Positions 1 through 9,946 are shown, counted from the first letter of the stretch. The stretch: DNA of 64,000 nt from Tropicibacter sp. Alg240-R139 (GCF_900537075.1 NZ_UNRA01000002.1:1031784-1095783), one strand, 5' to 3'. The notes: generated from the letters alone by a model not told the origin. Numbers and translations are program-made.

Positions 1-116
1 CGGTTCTGGGCCGCACAGTTTTAAGCGCGATCCAAGGAGACAAACCTCTGACGCGAAAGCCTGAAAACACCCAAAGCTGCTTGCCCTTTGGCCCCTTGGT
101 TTCTATCAGTATCGAC

Positions 117-728
117 ATGACATTGGCCACCAAGCAGACCATTTCCGACCAGATCGTTCAGTCACTGACCGATCAGATCGTGCGTGGTGAATTGCAGGCC
201 GACACCAAGCTGCGCCAAGATCACATCGCGCGCACGTTCGAGACCAGCCATGTACCTGTTCGCGAGGCTCTGCTGCGGCTAGAGGCCCGAGGGCTTGCCG
301 TCAGCCAATCCCGTCGCGGGGTGCGGGTGGCTCCCTTTGATCCGGCTGATATGCGCGAGATTCGTGAAATGCGTTTGGCGCTGGAACCGCTGGCGCTTGG
401 CCATTCGGTCGCGCATCTGACGCTGGAACAGCGGCAAGAAGCCGAGGCTGCGCGTATCGCCTGCGACGAAGCGCAGAACCTGTTCACATGGGAGGCGCAG
501 AACCGGCGCTTTCACCTGGCGATCATCGCGGGCTGTGCGATGCCGCGTCTGAACGCCGAGATCACGGATTTGCAGATGCTCAGCGCGCGTCACCTGCTGG
601 CGACCTATTCCAGCACTTGGTCTCAACGCGAGGACCGGGATCACCGGGCGATCATGGCGGCGATCAACCGGCGCGATGTCGAAACAGCGGTGGCCGTGCT
701 GCGCCGTCATCTGTCACGTTTGGGTTAA
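117..728 (+). CDS. bioR: GntR-family (FCD) transcriptional regulator, probable biotin repressor BioR
   Basis: An N-terminal winged-helix GntR domain (about residues 5-70, with the motif HVPVREALLRLEARGL) is followed by a helical FCD-type ligand domain. At 203 residues it is short for the family. I start it at the ATG at 117, since the longer frame from a TTG at 81 adds 12 residues with no GntR similarity. It converges on bioC, and the two stop codons overlap by a few bases. Known: alphaproteobacterial BioR is a GntR regulator that often sits beside bio genes and binds TTATMKATAA sites. Such sites lie in front of bioB here. Inference: this gene is BioR. I see no clear BioR box in its own short upstream region, and another FCD regulator remains possible. 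Confidence 0.62.
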   Translation: MTLATKQTISDQIVQSLTDQIVRGELQADTKLRQDHIARTFETSHVPVREALLRLEARGLAVSQSRRGVRVAPFDPADMREIREMRLALEPLALGHSVAHLTLEQRQEAEAARIACDEAQNLFTWEAQNRRFHLAIIAGCAMPRLNAEITDLQMLSARHLLATYSSTWSQREDRDHRAIMAAINRRDVETAVAVLRRHLSRLG

Positions 729-1489
729 CGTTTTTGCGCGATCATCCAGACCGGATCGTAGGTCAGGGGCAACTTGCCTTTCTGTCCAAATTGCCCGGCA
801 TAGCGACGTTCAAAATCGACTAATTTTGAGCGTGACCACCGGGCGCTGGACTGCCCGTTCACCCCTGTCTTGCGCAAATGTCTGAGTAGGGGCAGGGCGC
901 CGTCGAACCACATTACGATCGGGTCTTGTTTCAAGTGCAGGATATCGAGCACATCTGGCGTCTTGGCGGACCAATCCTCGGCATCGCAATATCCTGGTGC
1001 CGCAGCGGACGAACCTAATGCCTGCAATTCGCGAAACTGTCCAGATCCAAAGCCGCTGAGCGCCAGCCAGCCGCCGGGGCTCAAGTGGTCGCTCAGCCGT
1101 TGCATCAGCTGCGCTTGATCGGGAATCCACTGAACCGCCGAGGCCGAGCAGATGAGGTTCAGATTGGTTGGAATGGACAGTGTTTCAATCGGACCCGCGA
1201 CAAAGGCGTCCACAGTGTCTTTCATTGCATCGCGACATTCGGGCACCAGATCATTGGCCATCATCCAGGTGATGTCGAACCGCTTGCGCAGGTGTTCAGT
1301 CAAATGGCCAGTTCCACAGCCAAATTCGAATGCGCGGTCGATTGGGCCGGAAACATGAGCTCTCAGTGCAGTAACAAGGCCACGAGCTATCTGGGCTTGT
1401 GCTGCGGCATGATCGTGATAGCTGGCCAATCCCCGACGAAAACTTTGTCGCACTCGGCGCTGATCGGGGTCGAGAACGATGGATTTCAT
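725..1489 (-). CDS. bioC: Malonyl-ACP O-methyltransferase BioC
   Basis: SAM-dependent class I methyltransferase of 254 residues. The SAM-binding glycine-rich motif I (FEFGCGTGHLT) is near residue 55, preceded by the typical BioC N-terminus (RRVRQSFRRGLASYHDHA). BioC methylates malonyl-ACP so that fatty acid synthesis can build the pimeloyl chain for biotin. I chose the ATG at 1489 because it overlaps the bioG stop codon as ATGA, implying translational coupling; an in-frame start 33 bases upstream would run into bioG. It is the last gene of the bioBFDAGC operon. Identity is strengthened by the adjacent BioG esterase, which removes the methyl group BioC adds. Confidence 0.88.
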   Translation of the reverse strand: MKSIVLDPDQRRVRQSFRRGLASYHDHAAAQAQIARGLVTALRAHVSGPIDRAFEFGCGTGHLTEHLRKRFDITWMMANDLVPECRDAMKDTVDAFVAGPIETLSIPTNLNLICSASAVQWIPDQAQLMQRLSDHLSPGGWLALSGFGSGQFRELQALGSSAAAPGYCDAEDWSAKTPDVLDILHLKQDPIVMWFDGALPLLRHLRKTGVNGQSSARWSRSKLVDFERRYAGQFGQKGKLPLTYDPVWMIAQKR

Positions 1490-2115
1490 GGGCCAATGAC
1501 CTCTTGCCAGTTGGACCAGCACGCAAAGGGCACATGCGGTGCATCGATTTGGGTGACGCGATTTTCTTGCCCCTGCCAGCCCCGCAGTTGATTGGCGGCA
1601 GGCATGATCTTGTCTGCGCTAGAGATCCAGATCTGGTCGAACGCAACCACTGATGCATCGCCCCGTTCGCCAATGGCAATTAGTTCCGCTTTACGCGCGT
1701 CTACGTCAATTTCTGCACTCTCCTGTTTCACGCCATAGCAGCGCGCAAGGAAGAGCTGATAGGCCTGCGGTGAAAGCGTTTCGATGGTTTTCGACAGGGC
1801 GACCGGAGGGATTCCGGTAACACGATTTACCGGAGTGCACGTACCATTTATGGCGACCTTGCGGTCAAAGGGATCAGGGTGGGTGGCTTGCCAATGCGCG
1901 TAGGAAGCCACGCCAAAAGAATAGGCAACAAGCGTGGCTCGGGCATAGCTGCTCAGATCGGGCAGGGCGGTCATAAAATCGCGGTAGTCCTGAACAAACA
2001 GCACATCCTGCGGCCCATGCAGATGGTCGAAGGGCGCAGCCCCCAAGGCCCAACCGCCGAAAATCACGATCACCTCGTCCGCGGTATTCGATTGTTGCAA
2101 CCAATTGGTTTTCAT
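1486..2115 (-). CDS. bioG: Pimeloyl-ACP methyl ester esterase BioG (DUF452)
   Basis: Small alpha/beta hydrolase of 209 residues. It has the BioG hallmarks: an early FGGWALG oxyanion segment and the nucleophile elbow AYSFGVASY around residues 63-71, with a His near the C-terminus (DAPHVPF) as the likely catalytic base. BioG hydrolyses the methyl ester of pimeloyl-ACP to end chain elongation, the role played by BioH in E. coli. The gene starts at the bioA stop region and its own stop overlaps the bioC start. Pairing of bioG with bioC in one operon is the usual arrangement in Rhodobacterales. Confidence 0.88.
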   Translation of the reverse strand: MKTNWLQQSNTADEVIVIFGGWALGAAPFDHLHGPQDVLFVQDYRDFMTALPDLSSYARATLVAYSFGVASYAHWQATHPDPFDRKVAINGTCTPVNRVTGIPPVALSKTIETLSPQAYQLFLARCYGVKQESAEIDVDARKAELIAIGERGDASVVAFDQIWISSADKIMPAANQLRGWQGQENRVTQIDAPHVPFACWSNWQEVIGP

Positions 2116-3398
2116 CAGAGCTCCCGCGCCAATCGCAACATGCCGTCGCAGATCGACGTCAGCTCGACGTCGGACGTGACGAAGGGTGGCATGCAGTAGA
2201 TATTTTGCCCAAAGGGTCGCAGGAACACACCCATTTCATGCGCCAAGCCATGGGCCTGATCGGCGCTGACGCGGTGGTCCATTTCGATCACACCGATTGC
2301 ACCCAGCACGCGGACGTCGGCCACGTTTGGCAGATCGCGGGCCGGGGCCAGTTGCTCTGTCAGCCCGGCTTCGATCCGGCTGACATTGGCGTGCCAGTTG
2401 GTTTGCTCTAGCAGGTCGAGGCTGGCCTTGGCCGCGACGCAGGCCAGCGGGTTCGCCATGAACGTCGGTCCGTGCATGAACACGCCTGGATCACCGTTTC
2501 CGATCCCTGTCGCTACGCGGTCGTTGGTCATGGAGGTGGCAAAGCTGATGTGCCCCCCGGTCAACGCCTTGCCCATGCACAGGATGTCCGGCTCGATATC
2601 GGTGAAGTCGGTGGCGAACAAGCTCCCGGTGCGGCCAAAGCCGGTGGCGATTTCGTCAAAGATCAACAGCACGCCGAATTCATCACACAACACGCGTGCC
2701 TGGTTTAGGTATTCTGGGTGATAAAAATACATGCCCCCGGTGCCCTGCACGACCGGTTCCAGAATGAACGCCGCGATCTGCGCGTGATGCTCTGTCAGTA
2801 CAGCCCGCAATTCGGCGATGCCGTTCACGGCAGGATTTTCCGGCCAGTCCTGACCAATCGCGATTGGGGGTTGGGGCACAAAATGTTGGATGCTCAGAGC
2901 ACCCTGAAACAGGTGATGCATGCCGGTGACCGGGTCGCAGACGCTCATCGCTTTCCAGGTGTCGCCGTGATAGCCCGAGCGGGTGGTGACAAACTGGCTG
3001 CGGCCCGGATGGCCGACAGCGTGCTGATACTGCACCGCCATTTTCATCGCCACTTCGACCGAGACCGAGCCGCTGTCGCAGTAGAAAATCCGCTGCAACG
3101 AAGGTGGCGTGATTTCGAGCAGCTTTTTCCCCAACTCAATCGCCGGATCATGGGTCATGCCGCCGAACATCACATGCGGCAGCCGGTCAAGTTGGTCATG
3201 GATTGCTTGCGTGATCGTCGGGTTGCGGTGGCCATGCAACATGCACCACCACGACGACATGGCGTCGATCAGGCGCGTGCCGTCGTCCAGCGTAATCCAG
3301 ACCCCTTCAGCCTCTTTCGCAACAAAGGTCGGGCCCGGCTTTTCGACATTTGTGTAGGGGTGCCACAGGTGCTTCTGGTCGAATTCAAGCGGTGTCAT
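2115..3398 (-). CDS. bioA: Adenosylmethionine-8-amino-7-oxononanoate aminotransferase BioA
   Basis: Class III PLP aminotransferase of 427 residues, converting KAPA to DAPA with SAM as amino donor. It begins [20 protein letters not shown], a typical BioA start, and contains [22 protein letters not shown] (the Asp that contacts PLP) and CMGKALTGG (the Schiff-base Lys). I use the ATG at 3398 because it overlaps the bioD stop as ATGA. The reading frame stays open for about 270 bases further upstream, but only as a shadow of bioD. Fourth gene of the biotin operon. Confidence 0.95.
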   Translation of the reverse strand: MTPLEFDQKHLWHPYTNVEKPGPTFVAKEAEGVWITLDDGTRLIDAMSSWWCMLHGHRNPTITQAIHDQLDRLPHVMFGGMTHDPAIELGKKLLEITPPSLQRIFYCDSGSVSVEVAMKMAVQYQHAVGHPGRSQFVTTRSGYHGDTWKAMSVCDPVTGMHHLFQGALSIQHFVPQPPIAIGQDWPENPAVNGIAELRAVLTEHHAQIAAFILEPVVQGTGGMYFYHPEYLNQARVLCDEFGVLLIFDEIATGFGRTGSLFATDFTDIEPDILCMGKALTGGHISFATSMTNDRVATGIGNGDPGVFMHGPTFMANPLACVAAKASLDLLEQTNWHANVSRIEAGLTEQLAPARDLPNVADVRVLGAIGVIEMDHRVSADQAHGLAHEMGVFLRPFGQNIYCMPPFVTSDVELTSICDGMLRLAREL

Positions 3399-4030
3399 GC
3401 GGTCAATCCCTGACGGATGGTGTCCATGTCGATGTTGCCGAAGGCCTGATCCAGCGCATCTGGAGTTACAGCATCCATCACCGGCAAGCGGCCCAGGTGA
3501 GTGCAAGCGCCAAAGTCGATGATTGTCTGTTCGACCAGCGGCTCGGGCCCACCGATAAAGGCCACACCAAGAACCGGACAGTTCCGCTCTCGCAGAGCTG
3601 CAAGCGACAGCAATGTGTGGTTGATTGTGCCCAGTTTGGTGCGTGCGCACAGGATCACCGGTGCCCGCCAATCCGCGATTAGATCTGCGTAGAGCACTTG
3701 CCGGTTCAGTGGCACTAACAACCCGCCTGCGCCTTCGACGACCAGCGGCCCATCGACTGTTGGAAGGGGCAGGGTGGCGGGATCAATCTCGGCCCCTTCG
3801 GCCTCGGCGGACAAATGGGGCGAGGCGGGCAGATTCAGCAGATATCCCTCGGGCATAACGGGCTGACCGGACAAACGAGCCACAATTTGGCTGTCGGTTT
3901 CAGTTTCGATGCCCGATTGTACCGGCTTCCAATACGTCGCCTTCAGTGCGCGAGTAAGCCCGGCCGAAAAGACGGTTTTGCCGATTTCGGTATCGGTTCC
4001 GGTGACGATGACGATGACGGTTTGAGTCAT
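3395..4030 (-). CDS. bioD: Dethiobiotin synthetase BioD
   Basis: P-loop enzyme of 211 residues that carboxylates DAPA and closes the ureido ring with ATP. The Walker A-like loop GTDTEIGKT is at residues 11-19, followed by the substrate-contact segment YWKPVQSG and the [11 protein letters not shown] motif around residue 100, all diagnostic of BioD. Its start overlaps the bioF stop by four bases (ATGA), and its stop overlaps the bioA start, so it is embedded in a tightly coupled operon. Confidence 0.95.
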   Translation of the reverse strand: MTQTVIVIVTGTDTEIGKTVFSAGLTRALKATYWKPVQSGIETETDSQIVARLSGQPVMPEGYLLNLPASPHLSAEAEGAEIDPATLPLPTVDGPLVVEGAGGLLVPLNRQVLYADLIADWRAPVILCARTKLGTINHTLLSLAALRERNCPVLGVAFIGGPEPLVEQTIIDFGACTHLGRLPVMDAVTPDALDQAFGNIDMDTIRQGLTA

Positions 4031-5166
4031 GTGGCTGTGGCCTCCTTCGCCTGGGCCAGATCGCGGAACATGTCCGAGATCACCGGGGCAGTCGTGTTGA
4101 GCGTGATGGAAATCCGCAAGCGTGAGGTGCCGCGTGGGACTGTGGGAGGGCGGATGCCGCGAATGTCATAGCCGCGGTTTTGCATCTCTTGGGCAAGGGC
4201 CATCGTAGATTTGTCCGCGCCGATGATGATCGGCATGATCTGGCTTTGGTTCCCGGTCAGACCAAGGTGTTGATCAGCCTCCGCATGGGCATGTTGCATC
4301 AAATCCTGCGCCGCTAACTGACGGGCGGGGTTGTCGCGAAGTTCGGTCAGCGCGGCCCGCACCATCGCTGCGCTAAGCGGCGAGGGGGCGGTTGCAAAGA
4401 TGAACCCGCGCGCCTTGTTGATCAGCGTGTCGATCAACGTCGTTGCACCGCAGATCAACGCGCCCGACACCCCAAGCCCCTTGCCACAGGTGTGCAGGGT
4501 CAACAGGTTCTCGCGATCGGCAAAAGCATGGCTTAGTCCCCGCCCTTTGTCGCCAAAGACGCCGGTGGCATGAGCTTCGTCGACAATCAGCACGGCGTCG
4601 TGGGCGTTAGCCAGCATCATCAGGTCGGGCAGGGGGGCCAAGTCGCCGTCCATGGAATACAGGCTTTCGACCGCGATCCAGATCTGGCCAGTGTTTCCGG
4701 CGGTGCGCCAGTCGCGAATGGTGCATTCAGCTGCGGTCACATCGTTGTGCGCAAAGGCCTGCGTTTCTGCGCGGCCCAACCTCATTCCGTCATGTGTGCT
4801 GGCGTGGATCAGCGCATCGTACAGCACCAGGTCCTCATGCCCTGGCAGGGTCGAAAAGATCGCTGTGTTGGCCTGAAACCCGCCGCCCATGAAAAGGGCG
4901 GCTTGGGAGCCAAAAAATGCAGCCGCTTCGCGTTCGAGCAACACATGCTCGTCTACATTGCCTCGCAGCAGGCGAGAGCCGCCGGCGCCGATAGGAACAC
5001 CCCGATCCAGAGCATCCCGTGCGGCAGTGTTTAGCACATCGGACCCGGCCAGCCCCAGATAGTCGTTTGAGGCAAAGTCATGCCCGGCCCGCGCGATCAG
5101 AGCGCGGTAACGACCCCTTGTCTGCAACGCAGTCAGGGCGTGGTCATGCCGGGCAAAAAACGTCAT
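4027..5166 (-). CDS. bioF: 8-amino-7-oxononanoate synthase BioF
   Basis: PLP-dependent alpha-oxoamine synthase of 379 residues, joining pimeloyl-ACP and alanine to give KAPA. Visible motifs are SNDYLGLAG near residue 33, [11 protein letters not shown], the PLP-stacking [12 protein letters not shown] and the Schiff-base lysine in [12 protein letters not shown]. Length and motif order match BioF. The start overlaps the bioB stop (ATGA), so it is the second gene of the operon. Confidence 0.95.
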   Translation of the reverse strand: MTFFARHDHALTALQTRGRYRALIARAGHDFASNDYLGLAGSDVLNTAARDALDRGVPIGAGGSRLLRGNVDEHVLLEREAAAFFGSQAALFMGGGFQANTAIFSTLPGHEDLVLYDALIHASTHDGMRLGRAETQAFAHNDVTAAECTIRDWRTAGNTGQIWIAVESLYSMDGDLAPLPDLMMLANAHDAVLIVDEAHATGVFGDKGRGLSHAFADRENLLTLHTCGKGLGVSGALICGATTLIDTLINKARGFIFATAPSPLSAAMVRAALTELRDNPARQLAAQDLMQHAHAEADQHLGLTGNQSQIMPIIIGADKSTMALAQEMQNRGYDIRGIRPPTVPRGTSRLRISITLNTTAPVISDMFRDLAQAKEATAT

Positions 5167-6140
5167 TTCGAGGCGTCACATCCCACGACCATGGCCTGAA
5201 TGCCGAGTTTAGCGAACAACTGACCATCCTTGTCCTCTTCGGGGTTGTCGGCGGTCAGCAGCGTGTCGCCCACGAAGATCGAATTGGCCCCGGCAAAGAT
5301 ACACATCGCTTGCATCTCGTCGCTCATGTCGGTGCGGCCCGCGGACAGACGCACGTGCGATTTCGGCATCAGAATACGCGCCAAGGCACATGTGCGGACA
5401 AACTCGATCGGGTCCAGTTTTTCGACATCAGCTAGCGGCGTATCGGCGATCGGGATCAACATGTTGACTGGCACCGAATCCGGGTGCTCTTCGAGCGTGG
5501 CGAGCGAGACCAGCATGTCGATGCGGTCCATCTGCTGTTCGCCCATGCCGACGATACCACCTGCGCAAACCTTCATGCCTGCCTCGCGGACGCGGTTGAG
5601 TGTGTCGATCCGGTCCGCAAAGGTACGAGTGGTGATGATTTCTGAATAATAACGCTCGGACGTGTCGATGTTGTGGTTGTAGTAATCCAGCCCCGCGTCG
5701 CGCAGACGGAACACCTGATTGTCGTCCAGCATGCCCAAGGTCATGCAGGTCTCCATACCCAGGTCTTTGACGCCTTGGATCATCGCCTCGAGCGCGGCCA
5801 TGTCGCGATCTTTGGGTGACCGCCAAGCTGCCCCCATGCAATAGCGGGTCGCGCCGCCCTCCTTGGCTTTGCGGGCCTCGGCGATCACGCGCTGAACCTC
5901 GATCAGTTTCGAGGCAGATAGCTTGGCCCCGTTGCGCGCTGATTGGCTGCAATACGCGCAATCTTCGGCGCAACCGCCGGTCTTGATCGACAGGAGTTTC
6001 GAGCGCTGAACTTGATTGGGGTCAAAATGGGTCCGGTGAACCGTCTGGGCCTGATAGAGCAGGTCCATGAATGGTTGGTTATAGATCTTTTCTGCCTCTT
6101 CGCGGGTCCAATCTGTGCGAACCAATGGTGTATCCAGCAC
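5163..6140 (-). CDS. bioB: Biotin synthase BioB
   Basis: Radical SAM enzyme of 325 residues that inserts sulfur into dethiobiotin. The [4Fe-4S] motif is CAEDCAYC with cysteines at about 57, 61 and 64. Later [13 protein letters not shown] and the Arg/Ser-rich [14 protein letters not shown] segment (ligand to the auxiliary cluster) are canonical. It is the first gene of the minus-strand operon bioBFDAGC. Two BioR-type sites lie in its 5' region within 70 bases of the start codon, so the operon is probably repressed when biotin (or biotinylated protein) is plentiful. Confidence 0.97.
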   Translation of the reverse strand: MLDTPLVRTDWTREEAEKIYNQPFMDLLYQAQTVHRTHFDPNQVQRSKLLSIKTGGCAEDCAYCSQSARNGAKLSASKLIEVQRVIAEARKAKEGGATRYCMGAAWRSPKDRDMAALEAMIQGVKDLGMETCMTLGMLDDNQVFRLRDAGLDYYNHNIDTSERYYSEIITTRTFADRIDTLNRVREAGMKVCAGGIVGMGEQQMDRIDMLVSLATLEEHPDSVPVNMLIPIADTPLADVEKLDPIEFVRTCALARILMPKSHVRLSAGRTDMSDEMQAMCIFAGANSIFVGDTLLTADNPEEDKDGQLFAKLGIQAMVVGCDASK

Positions 6141-6153
6141 GTCGGTACTCCTT

Positions 6154-6163
6154 TTATAGATAA
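6154..6163. promoter_or_regulatory. bioR box: BioR operator, proximal site
   Basis: TTATAGATAA, a perfect match to the published alphaproteobacterial BioR consensus TTATMKATAA, lies 14 bases upstream of the bioB start codon. It overlaps the expected leader or ribosome-binding region, so bound repressor would block transcription of bioBFDAGC. Confidence 0.85.
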
Positions 6164-6194
6164 AAACTTCCTGCCTGACGCATAGGGTGGTTTT

Positions 6195-6204
6195 TTATCT
6201 ACAA
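6195..6204. promoter_or_regulatory. bioR box: BioR operator, distal site
   Basis: TTATCTACAA matches the BioR consensus at nine of ten positions. It starts 41 bases from the proximal site, about four helical turns, placing both boxes on the same DNA face and suggesting cooperative binding around the bioB promoter. Confidence 0.7.
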
Positions 6205-6355
6205 AGAGGGATCGCGCAAGTGGAAATGCTGCTTTGCAGCGAATTGGTGCCAATTCCGCAGCGTTAGGATTACCTTGGTTGATATGGGCAACGGCAAGAC
6301 AAATAGGCGCCAAGCCATTGGTAGCTCCGCGCTTAAGGGTTGTTAAAAAAGTGTA

Positions 6356-7354
6356 CTATTTCAGCAAGCTGGGTACAAATAGGGCTCGGTCAATCTCCGC
6401 CAATGCTTCGTAGCGCGCTTCGCGCGGGTGGTCGAGGTTGAAGGTTCCGGTGCGCTTGTACCATGTCCGGCCCAAGCGACCGGCGACACAATCCAGCACC
6501 CGGTTGCCCTCGACGTCCTCACCAAAACCCAAAGCGTCAGGCAAGGTCTCGCGTGTCAGATTCGGGTCAGCGGTCAACGCGTCGGCCATTGCCAGCACCA
6601 TAAGATCCCATTGCAGATAGCTGACCCCAAGCTGTGCTTCGTCACCTGCGCTGATGCCCAAACCATCGGTCGGGGTTGCGCGCCAGGTCTTTTCCGGCAC
6701 GCCAATTTCGCGCGACATCCACGGCACTTCCCACGATTTCAACAGTGACTGGATCGGCGCCACATCACCCACATCCCCGTTCAGCGTCCAAAACCCCGCC
6801 GCCAGTTCCGAGAAATTGTCGGTGCTGGCGACGATCCCGCCATAGCGGTGCGCCTGGTCATAAAGCGTGATCATCCGCAAACGTGCCCGCATGTTGCCGC
6901 GCCGGATGCGCAGGCCTGCGTCATCGCCATTGGTCAAAGCAGGGTCCAGATTGGTCAGTCCCTCGACCATCGCGTGAAACTGCGGGGTTAGATCAATGTT
7001 GTGATGTTCGATGCCAAGCGCATGACAGGCCTCTTCGCCGCGCGCAGTTTCTTCGGGGTTTTGCTCGATGGGCATGGTGTGGCCCACCACACGCCAGCCT
7101 GCAGCCTTGAACAGCGCCGCCGTCAGGGCACTGTCAACGCCACCCGACATGCCAATCACGGCAGCGCCAATTCCATTCTGTTCACGGTATTCGGTCAAGT
7201 CGGCCAAGATACGTGCCATATCGGCGCGCAGAACGTCTGCTTGGGCAAAAGCCCTGCTTTCGATACGCGCGTCCAGTTGGGCGTTAAACCAAGGTGTCAG
7301 ATCGCCAATGTTGTTTTGGCGGGAAAGGTCCAGGATTTCAGATTTCAATGACAT
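6356..7354 (-). CDS. nadE: NAD(+) synthase
   Basis: Adenine-nucleotide alpha-hydrolase-fold enzyme of 332 residues that amidates deamido-NAD to NAD. The ATP pyrophosphatase P-loop MSGGVDSALTAALF is at about residues 69-82. STDNFSELAAGFWTLNGDVGD and the DGLGISAGDEAQLG segment are typical NadE substrate-binding regions. There is no nitrilase (glutaminase) domain, so it should use ammonia, although it is longer than the usual 275-residue form. I start it at the ATG at 7354 (MSLKSEIL). It lies about 100 bases downstream of the amidase-like gene on the same strand and 215 bases before bioB, so a separate transcript from the biotin operon is likely. Confidence 0.85.
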   Translation of the reverse strand: MSLKSEILDLSRQNNIGDLTPWFNAQLDARIESRAFAQADVLRADMARILADLTEYREQNGIGAAVIGMSGGVDSALTAALFKAAGWRVVGHTMPIEQNPEETARGEEACHALGIEHHNIDLTPQFHAMVEGLTNLDPALTNGDDAGLRIRRGNMRARLRMITLYDQAHRYGGIVASTDNFSELAAGFWTLNGDVGDVAPIQSLLKSWEVPWMSREIGVPEKTWRATPTDGLGISAGDEAQLGVSYLQWDLMVLAMADALTADPNLTRETLPDALGFGEDVEGNRVLDCVAGRLGRTWYKRTGTFNLDHPREARYEALAEIDRALFVPSLLK

Positions 7355-7456
7355 GCGGCCTCCGACACCGGCGTGTGCAAACAAGGGTTAGCGCCTTCTT
7401 AGCCGAGGCGGGGGATTGATTGAAACCGATTTTGGGCCGGGCATTCTGGCGGTGGT

Positions 7457-8560
7457 CTACGTTTGCTCAAAAAAGCGGCAAGCGATGTCCAGAAGTCGGG
7501 CATCTTGCCCCTGATGCCCGATCAGTTGCACGCACCCTGCACGGGGTCCGGGAAGCGTCACACAGGGGTGGTTCATGGAACTCCACAGCTGGTGGTCGGC
7601 GGAAACAAGCAGGGCCTCGATATTCTGGAGCATATCATCCATTAGGTTATGGGCTTGTTTCCTTTGTCGCTGAGCTTCGGCATAATTGGCGTCGCTGATC
7701 CTGGCCCCCGCGGCCGCCAAATCGCAAAGCGACTGACCGACGCGAGACGGCCCAAGAGCAGCTTCGGCGGCGCGGGACCGAGCGACCTCAAAGGCCAGAA
7801 TCGTAGCATGGGTTTGAGCTAAGGTTTTGAACTCCGATGAATTTGAAACCTCGTGAGTGGTGCGCCACTCAGCGGAGGTCACCTTGGAGGTTTCGTTCTG
7901 TAAAGAGCCCGGAAAGAAACCGATGCGGGAAATAGCGCTTTCGGTATTCTGATCATCATCACAGCTAATAATGGTTTGCAGCATCTTCAGATCACGCGGA
8001 TCGCGGGCGAGAATGCAGAAGGTGTCCAAGGTGTGAGACAGCCCCATTATCCCACGCAGATCGCAAATTTTTCGCGTGGGTTTGTATGCTACGATAACGT
8101 CTGTACAAGGTGGCCTGGAACATAGCGCAAATGTTGCCAAGCCCTCGGCCACCGCAGCTTCTGCTCCGTTCGGGGTCTCATCAATTGCAAACGCCGGTGT
8201 CGTTGTTTTGCCAATTGGCATCGCACCTGCGGACAACAGGGTGTCGACACAGGCCGCGTTTTGCTCGGGTACGCGGTTCTCATACAGCTTGACCCCCCAA
8301 CCCGTGGGCATGTCGCAGGTGTCGATGGTGTCCATGATCGCAAAGGGCACACCATGAAGCGGCCCAGTGGGTGGCAAAGCATCAGCTACTTGAGCCCGCA
8401 TCATGGCTTGGGATGGATCGACGAACTGGAACACGTACTTCGGCGAACCTGACTGGGCAATGCGCTCTAGGTGGGCGGACATCACCTCGGACGGTTTGAT
8501 CTGTCCCGCACGGATTAGCGCGGCCAGGTCAGTCACTCCAAGGTGGGTTGAGTCGGTCAT
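7457..8560 (-). CDS. Amidase-signature-family protein lacking the catalytic triad
   Basis: The 367-residue protein follows the amidase-signature fold: LHGVPFAIMDTIDT at about residues 68-81, AACVDTLLSAGAMPIGKT, then AYKPTRKICDLRGI and SHTLDTFCILARDPRDL. In active family members the first motif contains a catalytic Lys (GVPxxxKD) and is followed by a GGSSSGSAAAV-type block and a GGSxRxPA block supplying two serines. Here the Lys is Met76, the serine block is reduced to TPNGAEAAVAEG (residues 129-140), and the second serine segment is replaced by CSRPPCTDVIVAYKPT. The frame is intact and overlaps the Rieske oxygenase stop (ATGA), so it is probably expressed. It is therefore likely a pseudoenzyme or binding protein rather than an amidase. 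Confidence 0.75.
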   Translation of the reverse strand: MTDSTHLGVTDLAALIRAGQIKPSEVMSAHLERIAQSGSPKYVFQFVDPSQAMMRAQVADALPPTGPLHGVPFAIMDTIDTCDMPTGWGVKLYENRVPEQNAACVDTLLSAGAMPIGKTTTPAFAIDETPNGAEAAVAEGLATFALCSRPPCTDVIVAYKPTRKICDLRGIMGLSHTLDTFCILARDPRDLKMLQTIISCDDDQNTESAISRIGFFPGSLQNETSKVTSAEWRTTHEVSNSSEFKTLAQTHATILAFEVARSRAAEAALGPSRVGQSLCDLAAAGARISDANYAEAQRQRKQAHNLMDDMLQNIEALLVSADHQLWSSMNHPCVTLPGPRAGCVQLIGHQGQDARLLDIACRFFEQT

Positions 8561-9615
8561 GCGTGTCCGGGTTGTTCGGCCTCGCTCAGGTGCGCGACCT
8601 TGTGTCGGAACCGCATCGCGCCCGCGTCCAAACCTAGGTTCAGGTATGGTGTTGTACGGTTGGCCATCCCAGTTTGTACCTCTTCCAGCACTTCTTTGTC
8701 TTCGTTGAATGCCATCACGGCGCCCGCAAACATCTTGTCGTCAATCGCCGTGTCGTCGGCAAACATGTTGCGGTGTTGGAACCAGAAATAGAGCGAAGTT
8801 TTTTCATCCACGGGCGTGATGAAGTTGTATGAAATGTTGATGAACGCGTTTTCAGACAATGGCCTATCCGCCCCGCCTTCACCCGGAGGGGTGTATATGG
8901 ACATGTTGATCGCGGTCGATGGCACCCTGCATTCATAGTGCTGCTTACGGTCGCAATTGTCACCAAAGGGCAGCATTTGCGCGTAATACGGCGGCGCAGG
9001 TTCTTCGCTGATCCAGCGCGAGATGACAACGAAATCTTCGCCATCTTCCAGATCTAGCGGGTGGTTGTCAGTGCCGGCCCCTGCAAAGGATGTCAGATGG
9101 ACCCAGGCGACATGGCTGGGGTCAAGCAGGTTATCGATGATATAGAGGTAGTGGCACTTCATCTCCATCGCGCCGCGTTTCGTCTTGCCCCAGGTTGGGT
9201 TGTCAAAATTCGGGATGTCGATGATGTTCGCCGGATCGGCATGCTCGGCATCACCCATCCAGATCCACAAGAAACCATAGCGATCTTCGACCGGATAGCT
9301 GCGTACCATAGCGCGCTTGGGAACGGCGTTGTCCTGCGTAGGTGCGGCGACGCAGCTGCCCGTGCAATCAAAGGTCAGCCCGTGATAGCCGCAGACAACG
9401 GTGCTACCCTGAATGCTGCCTTTGGAGAGTGGCAGTTTGCGATGGGGGCAAGCGTCTTCAAGTGCGATGGGTTCGTCTACTTCGCCGCGAAACAGAACGA
9501 TCCGGTCGCCCATCAAGGTCATCGCCTTGAGCGAGCGGTCAAAATCTTCGCTGCGGCCGGCCACATACCAGCAGTTACGCACAAACGCGTCGGTTCCGGT
9601 CAGATCTTTCTGCAT
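8557..9615 (-). CDS. Rieske non-haem iron oxygenase (ring-hydroxylating/O-demethylase type), alpha subunit
   Basis: 352 residues from the ATG at 9615, which has a GAGGG ribosome-binding site; the longer frame adds eight residues. The N-terminal Rieske [2Fe-2S] domain shows CPHRKLPLSKG and CGYHG (C-x-H ... C-x2-H) at about residues 55-82. The catalytic domain carries the mononuclear iron motif DNLLDPSHVAWVH near residue 160. The layout resembles vanillate O-demethylase oxygenase and related VanA-type monooxygenases. No ferredoxin-reductase partner gene is adjacent. It is translationally coupled to the degenerate amidase-fold protein, and a GlxA-type regulator follows upstream. The substrate is unknown. 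Confidence 0.85.
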   Translation of the reverse strand: MQKDLTGTDAFVRNCWYVAGRSEDFDRSLKAMTLMGDRIVLFRGEVDEPIALEDACPHRKLPLSKGSIQGSTVVCGYHGLTFDCTGSCVAAPTQDNAVPKRAMVRSYPVEDRYGFLWIWMGDAEHADPANIIDIPNFDNPTWGKTKRGAMEMKCHYLYIIDNLLDPSHVAWVHLTSFAGAGTDNHPLDLEDGEDFVVISRWISEEPAPPYYAQMLPFGDNCDRKQHYECRVPSTAINMSIYTPPGEGGADRPLSENAFINISYNFITPVDEKTSLYFWFQHRNMFADDTAIDDKMFAGAVMAFNEDKEVLEEVQTGMANRTTPYLNLGLDAGAMRFRHKVAHLSEAEQPGHA

Positions 9616-9946
9616 CTTTGGCCCTCGTTGTCTGGTCAATTTGGGATAGTCAGAGAGACGATCAGCCAGCCATTGCCTGACACGTCATAATTTTCCTAAC
9701 AAGAAAAAAATTAACTGACAAGAATGAACTGACTGGGTGTAGATCGTGAATCTGCTGTCACCCGTGCAGAGACCGCTGGTTGGAAATTGCGCCTCGCCAA
9801 TCCGGAATTGGCAGCGCAAGTCGGAATAGTCCTGATCCTAACTTGAGCCCGGCCATGTCCCGTCACACATCTTGGCAAGACAGTTGGACTGTGACGCGCC
9901 GCTGCTGGCAATCGTGACCATTCTAATCACGATACAAGCTATCGGG
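9616..9946. other. Intergenic region without a gene
   Basis: About 330 bases between the Rieske oxygenase start and the end of the GlxA-type regulator. An A-rich stretch near 9700-9712 may belong to the oxygenase promoter. The one open frame of 66 codons on the minus strand has no recognisable similarity or convincing start. I see no RNA gene or repeat. Confidence 0.5.

Noticed and set aside
9711..9911. 66-codon minus-strand frame in the gap before the Rieske gene
   Set aside because: Short, no family match, no plausible start signal.
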